From Sideroxydans lithotrophicus ES-1 (lineage in GTDB: Bacteria; Pseudomonadota; Gammaproteobacteria; Burkholderiales; Gallionellaceae), in contig NC_013959.1 of the NCBI RefSeq assembly GCF_000025705.1, positions 2,612,001 through 2,676,000 on the forward strand: DNA of 64,000 nucleotides. The letters run 5' to 3'. Positions 18,727 through 27,052 of this stretch are shown here, one piece after another (within the stretch, counting starts at the first letter, position 1; every line of letters begins with the position of its first letter). The position numbers and the translations under genes are program-made. Under the pieces are notes generated by a model. It searched no databases and was not told the DNA's origin. It saw only the letters and a program-made list of their open reading frames with translations.

Positions 18727-19724
18727 TAATGATTTTTATCTGCAAGCGGGTACATGCCCAGTTTGCCCATCAGCACACGATCGCGTTCCACCTCGGGATT
18801 GCCGGTGGTCAGCAATTGATCGCCGTAGAAAATCGAGTTTGCGCCTGCCAGGAAGCATAGCGCCTGCACGGCATCGCTCATCTCGCCCCGCCCGGCAGAC
18901 AGTCGCACAAATGCTTCCGGCATGGTGATGCGCGCCACGGCGATGGTGCGCACGAAATCCAGCGGATCGAGGTCTTCAGTGTCGGCCAGCGGCGTGCCCT
19001 CGACCTTGACCAGGTTGTTGATCGGCACGCTTTCGGGATAGGGATCCATGTTGGCCAGCTGCGCGATGAGCCCGGCACGCTGCGTCAGGCTCTCGCCCAT
19101 GCCGATGATGCCGCCGCTGCACACATGCATGCCTGCCTTGCGCACGCGTTCCAGCGTATCGATGCGATCCTGGTAGTCGCGCGTGGTGATGATGTTGCCG
19201 TAGAACTCCGGCGCCGTATCGAGATTGTGGTTGTAGTAATCCAGCCCGGCGGCACGCAACTGTTCAGCCTGCTCATCGTTCAGCATGCCCAGCGTCGCGC
19301 ATGTCTCCATCCCCAGCGCACGCACCTCCTTGACCATTTCCAGCACCGCATTCATATCTTCGCTGGAGGGCTCGCGCCAGGCCGCCCCCATGCAGAAACG
19401 CCCGGCACCGGCCTGTTTGGCCGCTTTGGCAGCCTTTACCACCTCCTCCACTTCCAGCATCTTTGTGTTTTCCACGCCTGCGGAATGGTAGGAGGACTGG
19501 GTGCAATAACCGCAGTCTTCGGCGCAACCGCCGGTCTTGATCGACAACAGGGTTGAGAGTTGCACCGCATGCGGGTCGAAATGCGCACGATGCGTTTGTT
19601 GTGCGCGGTACATGAGATCGGCAAAAGGCAGCCTGAACAAGGCCTCGACTGCGTCAACGCTCCAGCGCTGGGCGGAAACTTCAGGTTGAACGGGACGGAC
19701 GAATTCGATGGTTTTGGTTTGCAT
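18726..19724 (-). CDS. bioB: Biotin synthase
   Basis: BioB is the radical-SAM enzyme that inserts sulfur into dethiobiotin. The 332-residue protein has the CxxxCxxC cluster motif in [13 protein letters not shown], the CMGAAWR and ETCATLGML segments, and [13 protein letters not shown] typical of BioB. ATG 19724 is chosen because it starts directly before the conserved region; a 20-codon extension to 19781 is not needed. Its TAG stop shares the final base with a 78-bp inverted-repeat element, beyond which bioF begins. comF is divergent, 72 bases away, so the promoters must be packed into that gap. Confidence 0.97.
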   Translation of the reverse strand: MQTKTIEFVRPVQPEVSAQRWSVDAVEALFRLPFADLMYRAQQTHRAHFDPHAVQLSTLLSIKTGGCAEDCGYCTQSSYHSAGVENTKMLEVEEVVKAAKAAKQAGAGRFCMGAAWREPSSEDMNAVLEMVKEVRALGMETCATLGMLNDEQAEQLRAAGLDYYNHNLDTAPEFYGNIITTRDYQDRIDTLERVRKAGMHVCSGGIIGMGESLTQRAGLIAQLANMDPYPESVPINNLVKVEGTPLADTEDLDPLDFVRTIAVARITMPEAFVRLSAGRGEMSDAVQALCFLAGANSIFYGDQLLTTGNPEVERDRVLMGKLGMYPLADKNH

Positions 19725-19796
19725 AATAGTTTGAACAAGCAAGTAGAATAGCAATGGCACATACACGACCCGGAACAGCAACAGGATCGGACCAAC

Positions 19797-20513
19797 ATGT
19801 CTATTTTATCCCATCGCCAGTTTGACATCGGCACAAAATTCATGCGCCAGCTACCCGCCCAGCCTTGCCTGCTCTGCGGCGCAGCCAGCCATGTCGGTCT
19901 ATGTTGTGCCGCCTGCGACACCGAGCTGCCGCGCCTGAACGCGGAACATTGCCCAATCTGCGCCCTGCCGACCCCGAGTGGCAGCGTATGCGGTGCCTGC
20001 CTGCAACAGCCGCCTGCGTTCGACCACACCGTGGCAGCATTCAGCTACGACTTTCCGGTCGACAAATTGATCCGGGCGTTGAAGTTCCACGAACATCTGG
20101 CATTGGTGAACCATCTTGCCGATGCCTTGGCACAGCGTGTAGACACCAGGCCCGATCGGCTGGTTGCCCTGCCGCTGCATCCGGCGCGCTTGCGCGAACG
20201 AGGTTTCAACCAATCCCTGTTGCTGGCGCGCCGAATCTCGCGCCGACTGCATATCCCCCTGCTGCCGGATGCCTGTGAACGGGTACGCAATACGCCGCCG
20301 CAATCTTCCCTGCCATGGAAGGAACGCGACAAGAACATGCGCCAGGCATTCGTCTGTTCCAGCACCGATGTGCGCGGCAAACACATCGCCATCGTGGATG
20401 ACGTGATGACCACAGGTGCATCGACCGGCGAGCTGGCGCGCGCATTGAAACAGGCTGGCGCACGCGAGGTCAGCGTCTGGGTGGTGGCGCGGACATTGCC
20501 GCACACCCATTAG
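19797..20513 (+). CDS. comF: ComF family phosphoribosyltransferase-like protein
   Basis: The 238-residue protein has an N-terminal zinc-ribbon-like set of cysteines (CLLC, CCAAC, CPIC, CGAC within residues about 20-65) and a C-terminal PRTase domain with [20 protein letters not shown] and the PRPP loop [14 protein letters not shown]. ComF/GntX proteins are linked to DNA uptake in competent species and to gluconate use in E. coli, but the reaction is unknown. It is divergent from bioB, a frequent arrangement near bio genes, and ends two bases from the convergent mshN gene. Confidence 0.92.
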   Translation: MSILSHRQFDIGTKFMRQLPAQPCLLCGAASHVGLCCAACDTELPRLNAEHCPICALPTPSGSVCGACLQQPPAFDHTVAAFSYDFPVDKLIRALKFHEHLALVNHLADALAQRVDTRPDRLVALPLHPARLRERGFNQSLLLARRISRRLHIPLLPDACERVRNTPPQSSLPWKERDKNMRQAFVCSSTDVRGKHIAIVDDVMTTGASTGELARALKQAGAREVSVWVVARTLPHTH

Positions 20514-20515
20514 GC

Positions 20516-21571
20516 TCACAGCTCCTTGAGCTTGTTCTGCACGAATGCCTGCAACTGGGGAGTCAGACTGCTGGTGGCGAGTGCACGCTGATAGGCAACG
20601 CGAGCTTCATCGTTGCGTTGCAACGCCTGCAATGAGATCCCCATGCCCATCCACCAGATACCGCCATTGGGCACCAGCCTCAGGGCAACCCGGTAATGCG
20701 CAACTGCCTCTTCATGCTGATTCAGGCGCTGGAACAATGCAGCCACGAAGGCCTGGTAATCGGCTTGGCCTTCGGCATATGGCAAGGTTTTCTGCAATGT
20801 CTTCAGGGCCAACGGCACATCGTCGCGAGCCACCTGCAAGCGCGCCAGCTGCATGGCAAACAAGGCGTCGTGCGGATCATGCCTCAGGCCCTTTTTCAGT
20901 ACACTCTCTGCCTCGTCGTTGCGTTTGAGGTTGATCAGCAGGGCGACCCATGCACGCCGGGCTTCTTTGTACGACGCGTCAATGAGCAGCACATTCCTGT
21001 AGCCCGCCAGCGCATCGTTCGTTCTTCCCTCCTGCAAAGCCAGATTGGCTTTGCCGAATTCGTTTGCCGCACGCTGCTGCGGACTGACCGTCTTGAGTTG
21101 CTGAATCTCCGGATCTTCTGTTGGCAAATCCCCGGCATTCCCGGCAAGCTGTTGCGCCTTCCGTTTGCGATTGTGGCGTTTGGGCTTCTCTACCTCGGGT
21201 GCCGGCTCCACTTGTTCTTCGTCCCCCACCTCCAGCAGGGGTTTGCCATGCAAGCCGTCCGAAGACTGAAGCACAGAGGGCTCGCCACCTGCCATGACTG
21301 GTGCTGGAGCGCTCGCCGGTACCGCATTGGGATCCGTCGCAACCGGATTCGATGGTGCAACTGCGATGACAGCGCGTTCAGGAACAGGTGCCGGGCGCTC
21401 CATAAACCACCTGACTCCCGCCAGCACCACCACCAGCGCCATTGCCAGGAACGCATAGAGTTTCACATACGACCGTTTGCGCGGCGGAACTGCCCGGATC
21501 GCGATCTCGCCCAATGGCGCGTTGGAGCCCCGATTCTCCAGCTCATTCAATACCTGATTGATGAGGCTCAT
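20516..21571 (-). CDS. mshN: MSHA biogenesis protein MshN-like TPR protein
   Basis: The 351-residue protein begins MSLINQVLNELENRG, matching the MshN start, followed by one TM helix (about residues 36-55) and a Pro/Ala-rich linker. The C-terminal half (about 150-350) consists of tetratricopeptide-type helices (for example ANLALQEGRTNDALAGYRNV, VAHYRVALRLVPNGGIWWMG). It is thought to be a periplasmic scaffold of the pilus machine. I start at ATG 21571, which overlaps the mshM stop by four bases; the longer frame to 21637 is rejected. Last gene of the msh run. Confidence 0.85.
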   Translation of the reverse strand: MSLINQVLNELENRGSNAPLGEIAIRAVPPRKRSYVKLYAFLAMALVVVLAGVRWFMERPAPVPERAVIAVAPSNPVATDPNAVPASAPAPVMAGGEPSVLQSSDGLHGKPLLEVGDEEQVEPAPEVEKPKRHNRKRKAQQLAGNAGDLPTEDPEIQQLKTVSPQQRAANEFGKANLALQEGRTNDALAGYRNVLLIDASYKEARRAWVALLINLKRNDEAESVLKKGLRHDPHDALFAMQLARLQVARDDVPLALKTLQKTLPYAEGQADYQAFVAALFQRLNQHEEAVAHYRVALRLVPNGGIWWMGMGISLQALQRNDEARVAYQRALATSSLTPQLQAFVQNKLKEL

Positions 21572-22524
21572 CGCAGCCAGATTCCGAGCGCGGCCAGAGC
21601 AGACAGCGCGAGTGCGCCCATCCCCCACCAGACCCATACCATCCAGTCCTTGCGGGACTCCGGTGTGTCCGCGGCAGCCTTGCGAACGTGGCGCATTTGC
21701 ACTTGCTGGCGGCCTTCTGCATAGGCCAGCATCAATGCCTTGTGCGCGATGATGTTGGCCAACCTGGGAGTCCCGCGTGTAACTCGCTGCATCAGATTGA
21801 CGGCGGCCGAAGTGAACAAGGTCTCCCCCTTATAGCCCGCCACTGCCAGACGGTGGCGCAAGTACCTGTCCATCTCGTCGCGATGCAGCCCCTGAAGCTG
21901 GTATTGGAAACTGATGCGCTGGCGCAACTGGCGCACCGAGTCATGCTTGAGGCGCTCATCCAGTTCGGGCTGTCCGAACAGCACCACCTGCATCAGTTTG
22001 CGCTTTTCGGTTTCCAGGTTAGTGAGCAGGCGCAGCACTTCCATGCTTTCCAGCGGCATCGCCTGTGCCTCATCCAGGCAGACCAGCACGCGCTTCCCTT
22101 CGCGGGCAAAATTAAGCAACGTGATCTTCAACTCTTTCAGCAACTGGTGCTGATCGATTTCGCTGCTTACGTCAATGCGAAATTCCTCTGCCAGCGCCAG
22201 CAACAGGCTGCGCGGTTCAAGATAGGGATTGGGGATGTAGGCGGTGATGAATTTTGCCGCATGGCGTCCGCTGACACCGCCGTCCTGGGTGCCTATCGCG
22301 GTGGTGGTTTCACGATCGCTGCTCAGTGTCGCAAGGAATTTTCGGCATAACAGAGTCTTGCCATTGCCGACCTCGCCGACGATCTTGATGAAGCCTTCGC
22401 CGGTGCGCGCCGCCACCAGCAAGGTATTCAAACCTTCCTGATAGTTGGTGCAGGCAAAGAAGAAACTGGTGTCGGGCGTAAGCGAGAATGGCGGTTCGCG
22501 CAAGCCGAAATGCGCCAGATACAT
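21568..22524 (-). CDS. mshM: MSHA biogenesis ATPase MshM (ExeA/GspA-like AAA)
   Basis: The 318-residue protein starts with YLAHFGLREPPFSLTPDTSFFF, the signature of the ExeA/MshM group, followed by Walker A GEVGNGKTLLCR, Walker B VLVCLDEAQAMP and the sensor region QVVLFGQPELDERL. A single TM helix lies near the C terminus (WMVWVWWGMGALALSALAAL). ExeA-type proteins use ATP and peptidoglycan contact to help assemble the secretin; MshM is inferred to do this for MshL, whose gene is directly upstream. Confidence 0.92.
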   Translation of the reverse strand: MYLAHFGLREPPFSLTPDTSFFFACTNYQEGLNTLLVAARTGEGFIKIVGEVGNGKTLLCRKFLATLSSDRETTTAIGTQDGGVSGRHAAKFITAYIPNPYLEPRSLLLALAEEFRIDVSSEIDQHQLLKELKITLLNFAREGKRVLVCLDEAQAMPLESMEVLRLLTNLETEKRKLMQVVLFGQPELDERLKHDSVRQLRQRISFQYQLQGLHRDEMDRYLRHRLAVAGYKGETLFTSAAVNLMQRVTRGTPRLANIIAHKALMLAYAEGRQQVQMRHVRKAAADTPESRKDWMVWVWWGMGALALSALAALGIWLR

Positions 22525-22529
22525 GGTGC

Positions 22530-24212
22530 TTATCTGGCGAAGCCGTTTATCCGGTCGCGGCTGCCCGCGATGTCGGCCGACCAGTCCTTGTCGCTGTCCA
22601 CCACGGTCGGCTTCAACAGAATGACCAGCTCGCGTTTCTCGGTATGTTTGCTGGTCTGCCCAAAAATAGATTTCGGCAGCCCCGGCAAACCGGAATCGTC
22701 GTTGACCTCGGCCTGGCGCATCAACCCGCCGATCGCAACGATCTGTCCATCGCGCGCGCGCACGATGCTGTCAGTTTCCGAGACAGAACTGGATGCCAGC
22801 GGCAGATTGAAGATATTGGACACCCCATTGGAAGTCCCCAGATCGACCGTCTTGTTCACGGTCGTGACCGTGCTGACCGAGGGATGCACATGCAGGATGA
22901 TCTCGTTGTTCTCGTCGATGACTGGCGTCACATCCAGTGCGATACCGGAAAAGAACGGTTGCACCTTCACCGTTGGCGAAGTACCGGCAATCGCTGTCGT
23001 TGCTTGCGTACCGCCAGTTACTTCAGTCACGAAAAACTCGTCCGTGCCCACTTTCAGAACCGCTTTCTGGTTGTTCAATGTGGCGATGCGCGGGCTGGAC
23101 AACACATGGACATTCCCTTGCGTCTCCAGGAAATTAAGCAGCGCGGCAAAGTTGCTGGTCTGGAAAGCCAGGCCAAACAATGAACCCGCCACCGCACTGG
23201 AGGGCAATAACGATGTTGCCGTTGGCAATAACGATGCGCCCGGCGTCGAAGTCAGTGCCGTATTCGCCAAAGTGGATGCAACTGCCCCGCCCGGTGACAA
23301 TGTGCTTCCCGGACTGCCTATCCCCGCGGTCACATGGCTATTCGGGCCATTCTTGAACACCCCCCAGTTCACACCGGACTGGAACGAATCGTTCAATTGC
23401 ACCTCGACGATCTTGGCTTCAAGTATGACCTGCCGGTCTATGGAAATTTGCGAGGCCTTGAGGTAAGCGGCCACATTCTTCAACTCGTCCGGCATGGCCC
23501 GAATCACGATCACGCCCGACATCGGGCTGATGACCACACTGCGGCCTTTCTCGTCACCCACGATCGCTTTCAGCGCCGCAGACAGTTCGCCCCAGAAATC
23601 GGTGCTGGTTGTCATGGTCACTTTGCTGCTGTCGCGGTTGCTGTTTGTACCGGTCGCTGCCGTAGCCGGCATGCCCTGCGTAACCGCGCTATCCGCAACC
23701 GAACCTGAAGCCACGCGCAAGGAAGACCTGCCGTCACGCTGGCCGGTCAAATAACTCACCTGAAAGATCCTCGTCTGCAGGGTCAAAGGCTGGATGTAAA
23801 TGCGCGTGCCATCCACCTTGTAGTCATATCCATACATGTCGCGTATCGCTTCAAGCGCGTCGAACACGGTCACATCCTTCAGGTTGAGCGAGATGTTCCC
23901 GCTGACGTCGGGATGAACCAGCACGCTGTAACGCGTACCCGAGACGATCGCCATGAAAACCTGCTTGGCCGGCGTATTGTTGACTGCCAGATCGAATTTG
24001 GTTTCCAGAGGCTTGCTGTCGAGTTGTGCCGGCGGCAACGCCAGCGGGGGCAAGAGCGCCTGATCCACGGCTTCCGGCTTCGCAGCCTCATGCGACTTGA
24101 CGGCAGCATCCATCTCCTGGTTGATCTTTTGTGCTGCCAGGTTCTTGGTGTTGCCGCCCGTCGCACAGGCCGACAACAGCAACACCGCCAGCATTACCGA
24201 TACTCGTTTCAT
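22530..24212 (-). CDS. mshL: Secretin MshL (PilQ/GspD superfamily), lipoprotein
   Basis: This 560-residue outer-membrane secretin forms the channel for the pilus. It has a lipoprotein signal (VLLLSACATGG), an N-terminal secretin/TonB short domain (about residues 75-150, VTVFDALEAIRDMYGYDY), a secretin N-domain (ISPMSGVIVIRAMPDELKNV) and the C-terminal secretin core with VLSSPRIATLNNQKAVLKVG and GGLMRQAEVNDDSGLPGLP near 500. A long Ser/Gly/Pro-rich loop (about 285-345) sits between the N-domain and the core. The start overlaps the mshK stop. Confidence 0.95.
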   Translation of the reverse strand: MKRVSVMLAVLLLSACATGGNTKNLAAQKINQEMDAAVKSHEAAKPEAVDQALLPPLALPPAQLDSKPLETKFDLAVNNTPAKQVFMAIVSGTRYSVLVHPDVSGNISLNLKDVTVFDALEAIRDMYGYDYKVDGTRIYIQPLTLQTRIFQVSYLTGQRDGRSSLRVASGSVADSAVTQGMPATAATGTNSNRDSSKVTMTTSTDFWGELSAALKAIVGDEKGRSVVISPMSGVIVIRAMPDELKNVAAYLKASQISIDRQVILEAKIVEVQLNDSFQSGVNWGVFKNGPNSHVTAGIGSPGSTLSPGGAVASTLANTALTSTPGASLLPTATSLLPSSAVAGSLFGLAFQTSNFAALLNFLETQGNVHVLSSPRIATLNNQKAVLKVGTDEFFVTEVTGGTQATTAIAGTSPTVKVQPFFSGIALDVTPVIDENNEIILHVHPSVSTVTTVNKTVDLGTSNGVSNIFNLPLASSSVSETDSIVRARDGQIVAIGGLMRQAEVNDDSGLPGLPKSIFGQTSKHTEKRELVILLKPTVVDSDKDWSADIAGSRDRINGFAR

Positions 24213-24649
24213 TTGACTCCTCCTACAGCTTGCTCGGGCGGATTCGTCTGCCCTGATGCTTTCACCGGTGCGCCACTCATTTGCTGCACCGTCTCGTTTT
24301 TCTTGATACTCACTTTTGGAAACAGCTCCATCACGCGTCGGCCATGCGCGTTCTGCAATACCACGCTGCTCTCTCTCACCTCGACCAGTCTTGAATCGCC
24401 CAACTTGCCGCCCAGGCTCACCGTCTCACCGTTGATGATGGCCGCGCGATAATGCGGCGCAATGATGATGGACTGCAACCCCTGCGGTGCAGGCTCGACT
24501 GGCACAGTGTCCGCGGTGCTGTCCGCGCCACCTGTGCCGTAATTCAAGTCGATAGAAGGGCGCGTCGGGTCCGGCAATGACTCTGCCGCCGCGACTTGCA
24601 ACGCGCACATTAACAATGCCATCAAGGGCAACCTCAGACCTGGAGCCAT
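24209..24649 (-). CDS. mshK: MSHA biogenesis protein MshK-like
   Basis: The 146-residue secreted protein has a signal peptide (LMALLMCALQVAAA) followed by DPTRP, the usual start of mature MshK/PilP-like proteins. The central IIIAPHYRAAIINGETVSLG and VRESSVVLQNAHGRRVMELFP strands resemble the PilP/GspC homology region, which links the inner-membrane complex to the secretin. It overlaps mshJ by 16 bases and mshL by four, in the conserved mshJ-K-L order. Confidence 0.85.
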   Translation of the reverse strand: MAPGLRLPLMALLMCALQVAAAESLPDPTRPSIDLNYGTGGADSTADTVPVEPAPQGLQSIIIAPHYRAAIINGETVSLGGKLGDSRLVEVRESSVVLQNAHGRRVMELFPKVSIKKNETVQQMSGAPVKASGQTNPPEQAVGGVK

Positions 24650-25311
24650 GTCTTATCCAAACTCAGGGTGTACAGGGTCAAGCTCAACTCCACGGTAGGA
24701 TGGTGGATCACGTCCATTTTTGCCACCCCCCAGTACATCTGTGTAGGCAACTTCTCCAGCGCAGTCAGGTACTGCAACAGGTCGGCATAGCTGCCGCGCA
24801 CGGTGATCGTCACGCCGTGCTTGTATATCTGCTTTTCCGGCCCCGTTGCCTGGGCATGGACGGCATCACCCGATGGTTCTATCAGCAAACTTACCGGCAG
24901 GGTATTGAGCGCAACCAGCTTCAGGCGGTCGTTCCTGTTCAGCACCTGTTCCAGCAATTGCGCCATTTTTTCCGGCGGCACCAGCTTGTCGCGACGCCCT
25001 TTCAGATAGGCGTCCCCGTCGGCGATCTGCTGGCGCAACACGCGGATGCGCTCGCGTTGCGGCGAATTGGCATCGGCCTGTTTGGCCTGCAGCAGTGCAG
25101 CTATCTGCGCCTCGGTTTCCTTCATTTTCTCCTGTTGCTGGATGACCTGGGCGGAAAGTTTTTTCTGCTTGTCCAGCAACGGCTCAAGAAACAAGGAGTC
25201 GATCAGAGACACCGCCAGGAATGCAGCAGCCGCGAAGATCAGGGCGCGCTCGCGCAAGGACATGCCATCCACCTTGACGATGATCTTGCCGATTTTCTCC
25301 TGCAGCATCAT
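24634..25311 (-). CDS. mshJ: MSHA biogenesis protein MshJ (PilO-like)
   Basis: The roughly 225-residue product has a short cytoplasmic N terminus, one TM helix (ALIFAAAAFLAVSLIDSLFL), a periplasmic coiled coil (about residues 48-110) and a ferredoxin-like domain with GSYADLLQYLTALEKLP. It is the PilO/GspM-type partner of the PilN-like protein in the inner-membrane alignment complex. Two adjacent ATGs (25311 and 25308) follow AAGG; the frame extends upstream to 25548 but that part only overlaps the upstream gene and is rejected. Confidence 0.87.
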   Translation of the reverse strand: MMLQEKIGKIIVKVDGMSLRERALIFAAAAFLAVSLIDSLFLEPLLDKQKKLSAQVIQQQEKMKETEAQIAALLQAKQADANSPQRERIRVLRQQIADGDAYLKGRRDKLVPPEKMAQLLEQVLNRNDRLKLVALNTLPVSLLIEPSGDAVHAQATGPEKQIYKHGVTITVRGSYADLLQYLTALEKLPTQMYWGVAKMDVIHHPTVELSLTLYTLSLDKTWLQV

Positions 25312-25937
25312 TTCCTTGCCTCGTCGGGTATCGCAGTCGAGCGAAGATTGAATTCGACATAGCGCGGTACGGCCCGATCGCCGTCTTTCTTGGGCTGCTG
25401 CATCTGCAGAGTCGAAAACGTCTTGCCTTGCATGACTCTTTCCTTGCCCAGGCGCTGGATAAATGACGGCACCAGTTGCGGATTCACCACTGCCCCGCTC
25501 AAGCTTATCTGCGTGCCATCGCCGATGATATCGAACCCAGTGAGCCACAACCCGTTTATCGACTGCCGGGCAAAAGCGCGCATGTATTCCGAATAACCCT
25601 GGGTATTGCCGATGGCGCCACTCTTGAGCATCGCCAGCACGGCCTCTTGCGATTTCGCCTGCGCTTCGAGTTGTTTCAGTTGCTCATCCAGCATCTGTGC
25701 CGAGCGTTGCAACGAGAACTCATTGGTGAAATTGGCAAGTCTCGCCTGCTCGGAAGCATAGCGCTTGCTCATTTCTTCTGCCTGTTTCGACAATTGGGAA
25801 ACCTGGTATACCGCGTAAGCATAGAACACCGTCGAACCCAGCACGATCAAGCCCAATGCCTGCAGCATCGTGGCCACAGAAAAATACTTCTTCTGTTTCA
25901 TGAAGATCGGGTTGAACAGGTTGATCTGCTGGCTCAT
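25308..25937 (-). CDS. PilN-like MSHA biogenesis protein (MshI2)
   Basis: The 209-residue protein has the PilN layout: N-terminal INLFNPIF motif (used by PilN to bind PilM), a TM helix (ATMLQALGLIVLGSTVFYAYAVYQV), a coiled coil, and a periplasmic ferredoxin-like domain with LTGFDIIGDGTQISLSGAV. It is presumed to bind the cytoplasmic MshI (PilM-like) and dimerise with MshJ. Start and stop overlap both neighbours by four bases. Confidence 0.85.
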   Translation of the reverse strand: MSQQINLFNPIFMKQKKYFSVATMLQALGLIVLGSTVFYAYAVYQVSQLSKQAEEMSKRYASEQARLANFTNEFSLQRSAQMLDEQLKQLEAQAKSQEAVLAMLKSGAIGNTQGYSEYMRAFARQSINGLWLTGFDIIGDGTQISLSGAVVNPQLVPSFIQRLGKERVMQGKTFSTLQMQQPKKDGDRAVPRYVEFNLRSTAIPDEARK

Positions 25938-26890
25938 AGCGTCTTCTTCTCCTGACGCAATGCCGCACCCAGCGCAGGCAAGGCATAACTGGCGAACTCA
26001 CTGTCCGCCAGCTCGGGTACGGCAAAGATGTCCATCCCCTGGGCAAGATCGAGCATTTCGACCGACATGCCCAGACTGTTCGTCAATAACTTGTCCAGCC
26101 CGACCGAAGCCGGTGCCGACAGCAATATGCGATTCACCGGGATGTGGTGGAATTGGCGATCGAAGTAATCCAGCGAGCGCTGCACTTCCAGTTCCACACG
26201 ATCCTGATATTGCTGACACAGATTCTCGTCGGCATCCTGTAACTGCCCGAATGTGACCTCGATCCGGCGTGCCAGGAACAACTCGCCATCGCACGTGATG
26301 GTGAGCAAACCCCCGTCATCACCGAACGTCAGCATGGCAAGCCCGCGCCCCTCCATCTCGAACAGCATGGCGATATTTCGCTGCGCCGTTTCGGGAATGT
26401 CGATCACGTTCAGTTCGATCCTGGCCTTTTCGAACAACTCGATGCGTTTGCGTATCGTCTCGTTCGATGCGGCCACTGCATAAAGTGATTGCGGTCGATC
26501 GCTGCCGTATTTGCTGCTCGGGATCTGCAACACGTCGATGGTCGCATCGTCAACGTGATAGTTGAGCGAATCCTTGATCTTCCAGCGTATCGCAGTCTTC
26601 AGTTCATTGACCGGCACATTGGGCGCATCCACCATCATCAGCTGATATTCGCTGGCGGACAGCAGCGTAGTGAATCTGGCGTCGCCAAGCTGGACGTCTT
26701 TGCGTACTTTCTCCAGGGCGGTCGCGGACATCTCGGCGAGCGGATAGAACGCACATTTCGTCACCTGCGGGCGCGAACCCATGAACTTGATCTGGGCAAC
26801 ATGGACACCCCGCTTGCCGGTCGTGAGGGCTACCCACCCACCATCGCGGCTGTTTCGCTTAAAAAGCTTCAAAAATTGGGGTATTTCCAT
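25934..26890 (-). CDS. mshI: MSHA biogenesis protein MshI (PilM-like actin-fold ATPase)
   Basis: This 318-residue cytoplasmic protein fits the MshI/PilM group: GGWVALTTGKRGVHVAQIKF at the N terminus replaces the usual phosphate-1 motif, and TFGDDGGLLTITCDGELFLARRIEV is the typical second phosphate loop. It probably docks on the inner face and links the assembly ATPase to the PilN/PilO-like proteins. It opens the secretory half of the locus, and a good -35/-10 pair lies directly upstream (26901-26929). Confidence 0.87.
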   Translation of the reverse strand: MEIPQFLKLFKRNSRDGGWVALTTGKRGVHVAQIKFMGSRPQVTKCAFYPLAEMSATALEKVRKDVQLGDARFTTLLSASEYQLMMVDAPNVPVNELKTAIRWKIKDSLNYHVDDATIDVLQIPSSKYGSDRPQSLYAVAASNETIRKRIELFEKARIELNVIDIPETAQRNIAMLFEMEGRGLAMLTFGDDGGLLTITCDGELFLARRIEVTFGQLQDADENLCQQYQDRVELEVQRSLDYFDRQFHHIPVNRILLSAPASVGLDKLLTNSLGMSVEMLDLAQGMDIFAVPELADSEFASYALPALGAALRQEKKTL

Positions 26891-26900
26891 AATTAACGCG

Positions 26901-26929
26901 AACTTAGTTCACTAACTCATTGCTGTCAA
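26901..26929 (-). promoter_or_regulatory. Candidate sigma-70 promoter of mshI
   Basis: On the minus strand a perfect -35 TTGACA (26924-26929) is followed after 17 bases by TAAGTT (26901-26906), a -10 matching the consensus at its first, second and last bases. The predicted start would lie almost at the mshI ATG (26890), implying a very short or absent leader. It would split the msh locus into two transcription units. Confidence 0.5.
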
Positions 26930-27052
26930 GGGGTTTTTTTGCCGCCACGCCGTCAGCAGGCAGACACTCGCCGTCCTGATTCCGACGATCCTCGGTCAGA
27001 CTGGCAGAATAAGCAGCTTCCTTCAGTCCGATCAATTGTCCATAACCGGACA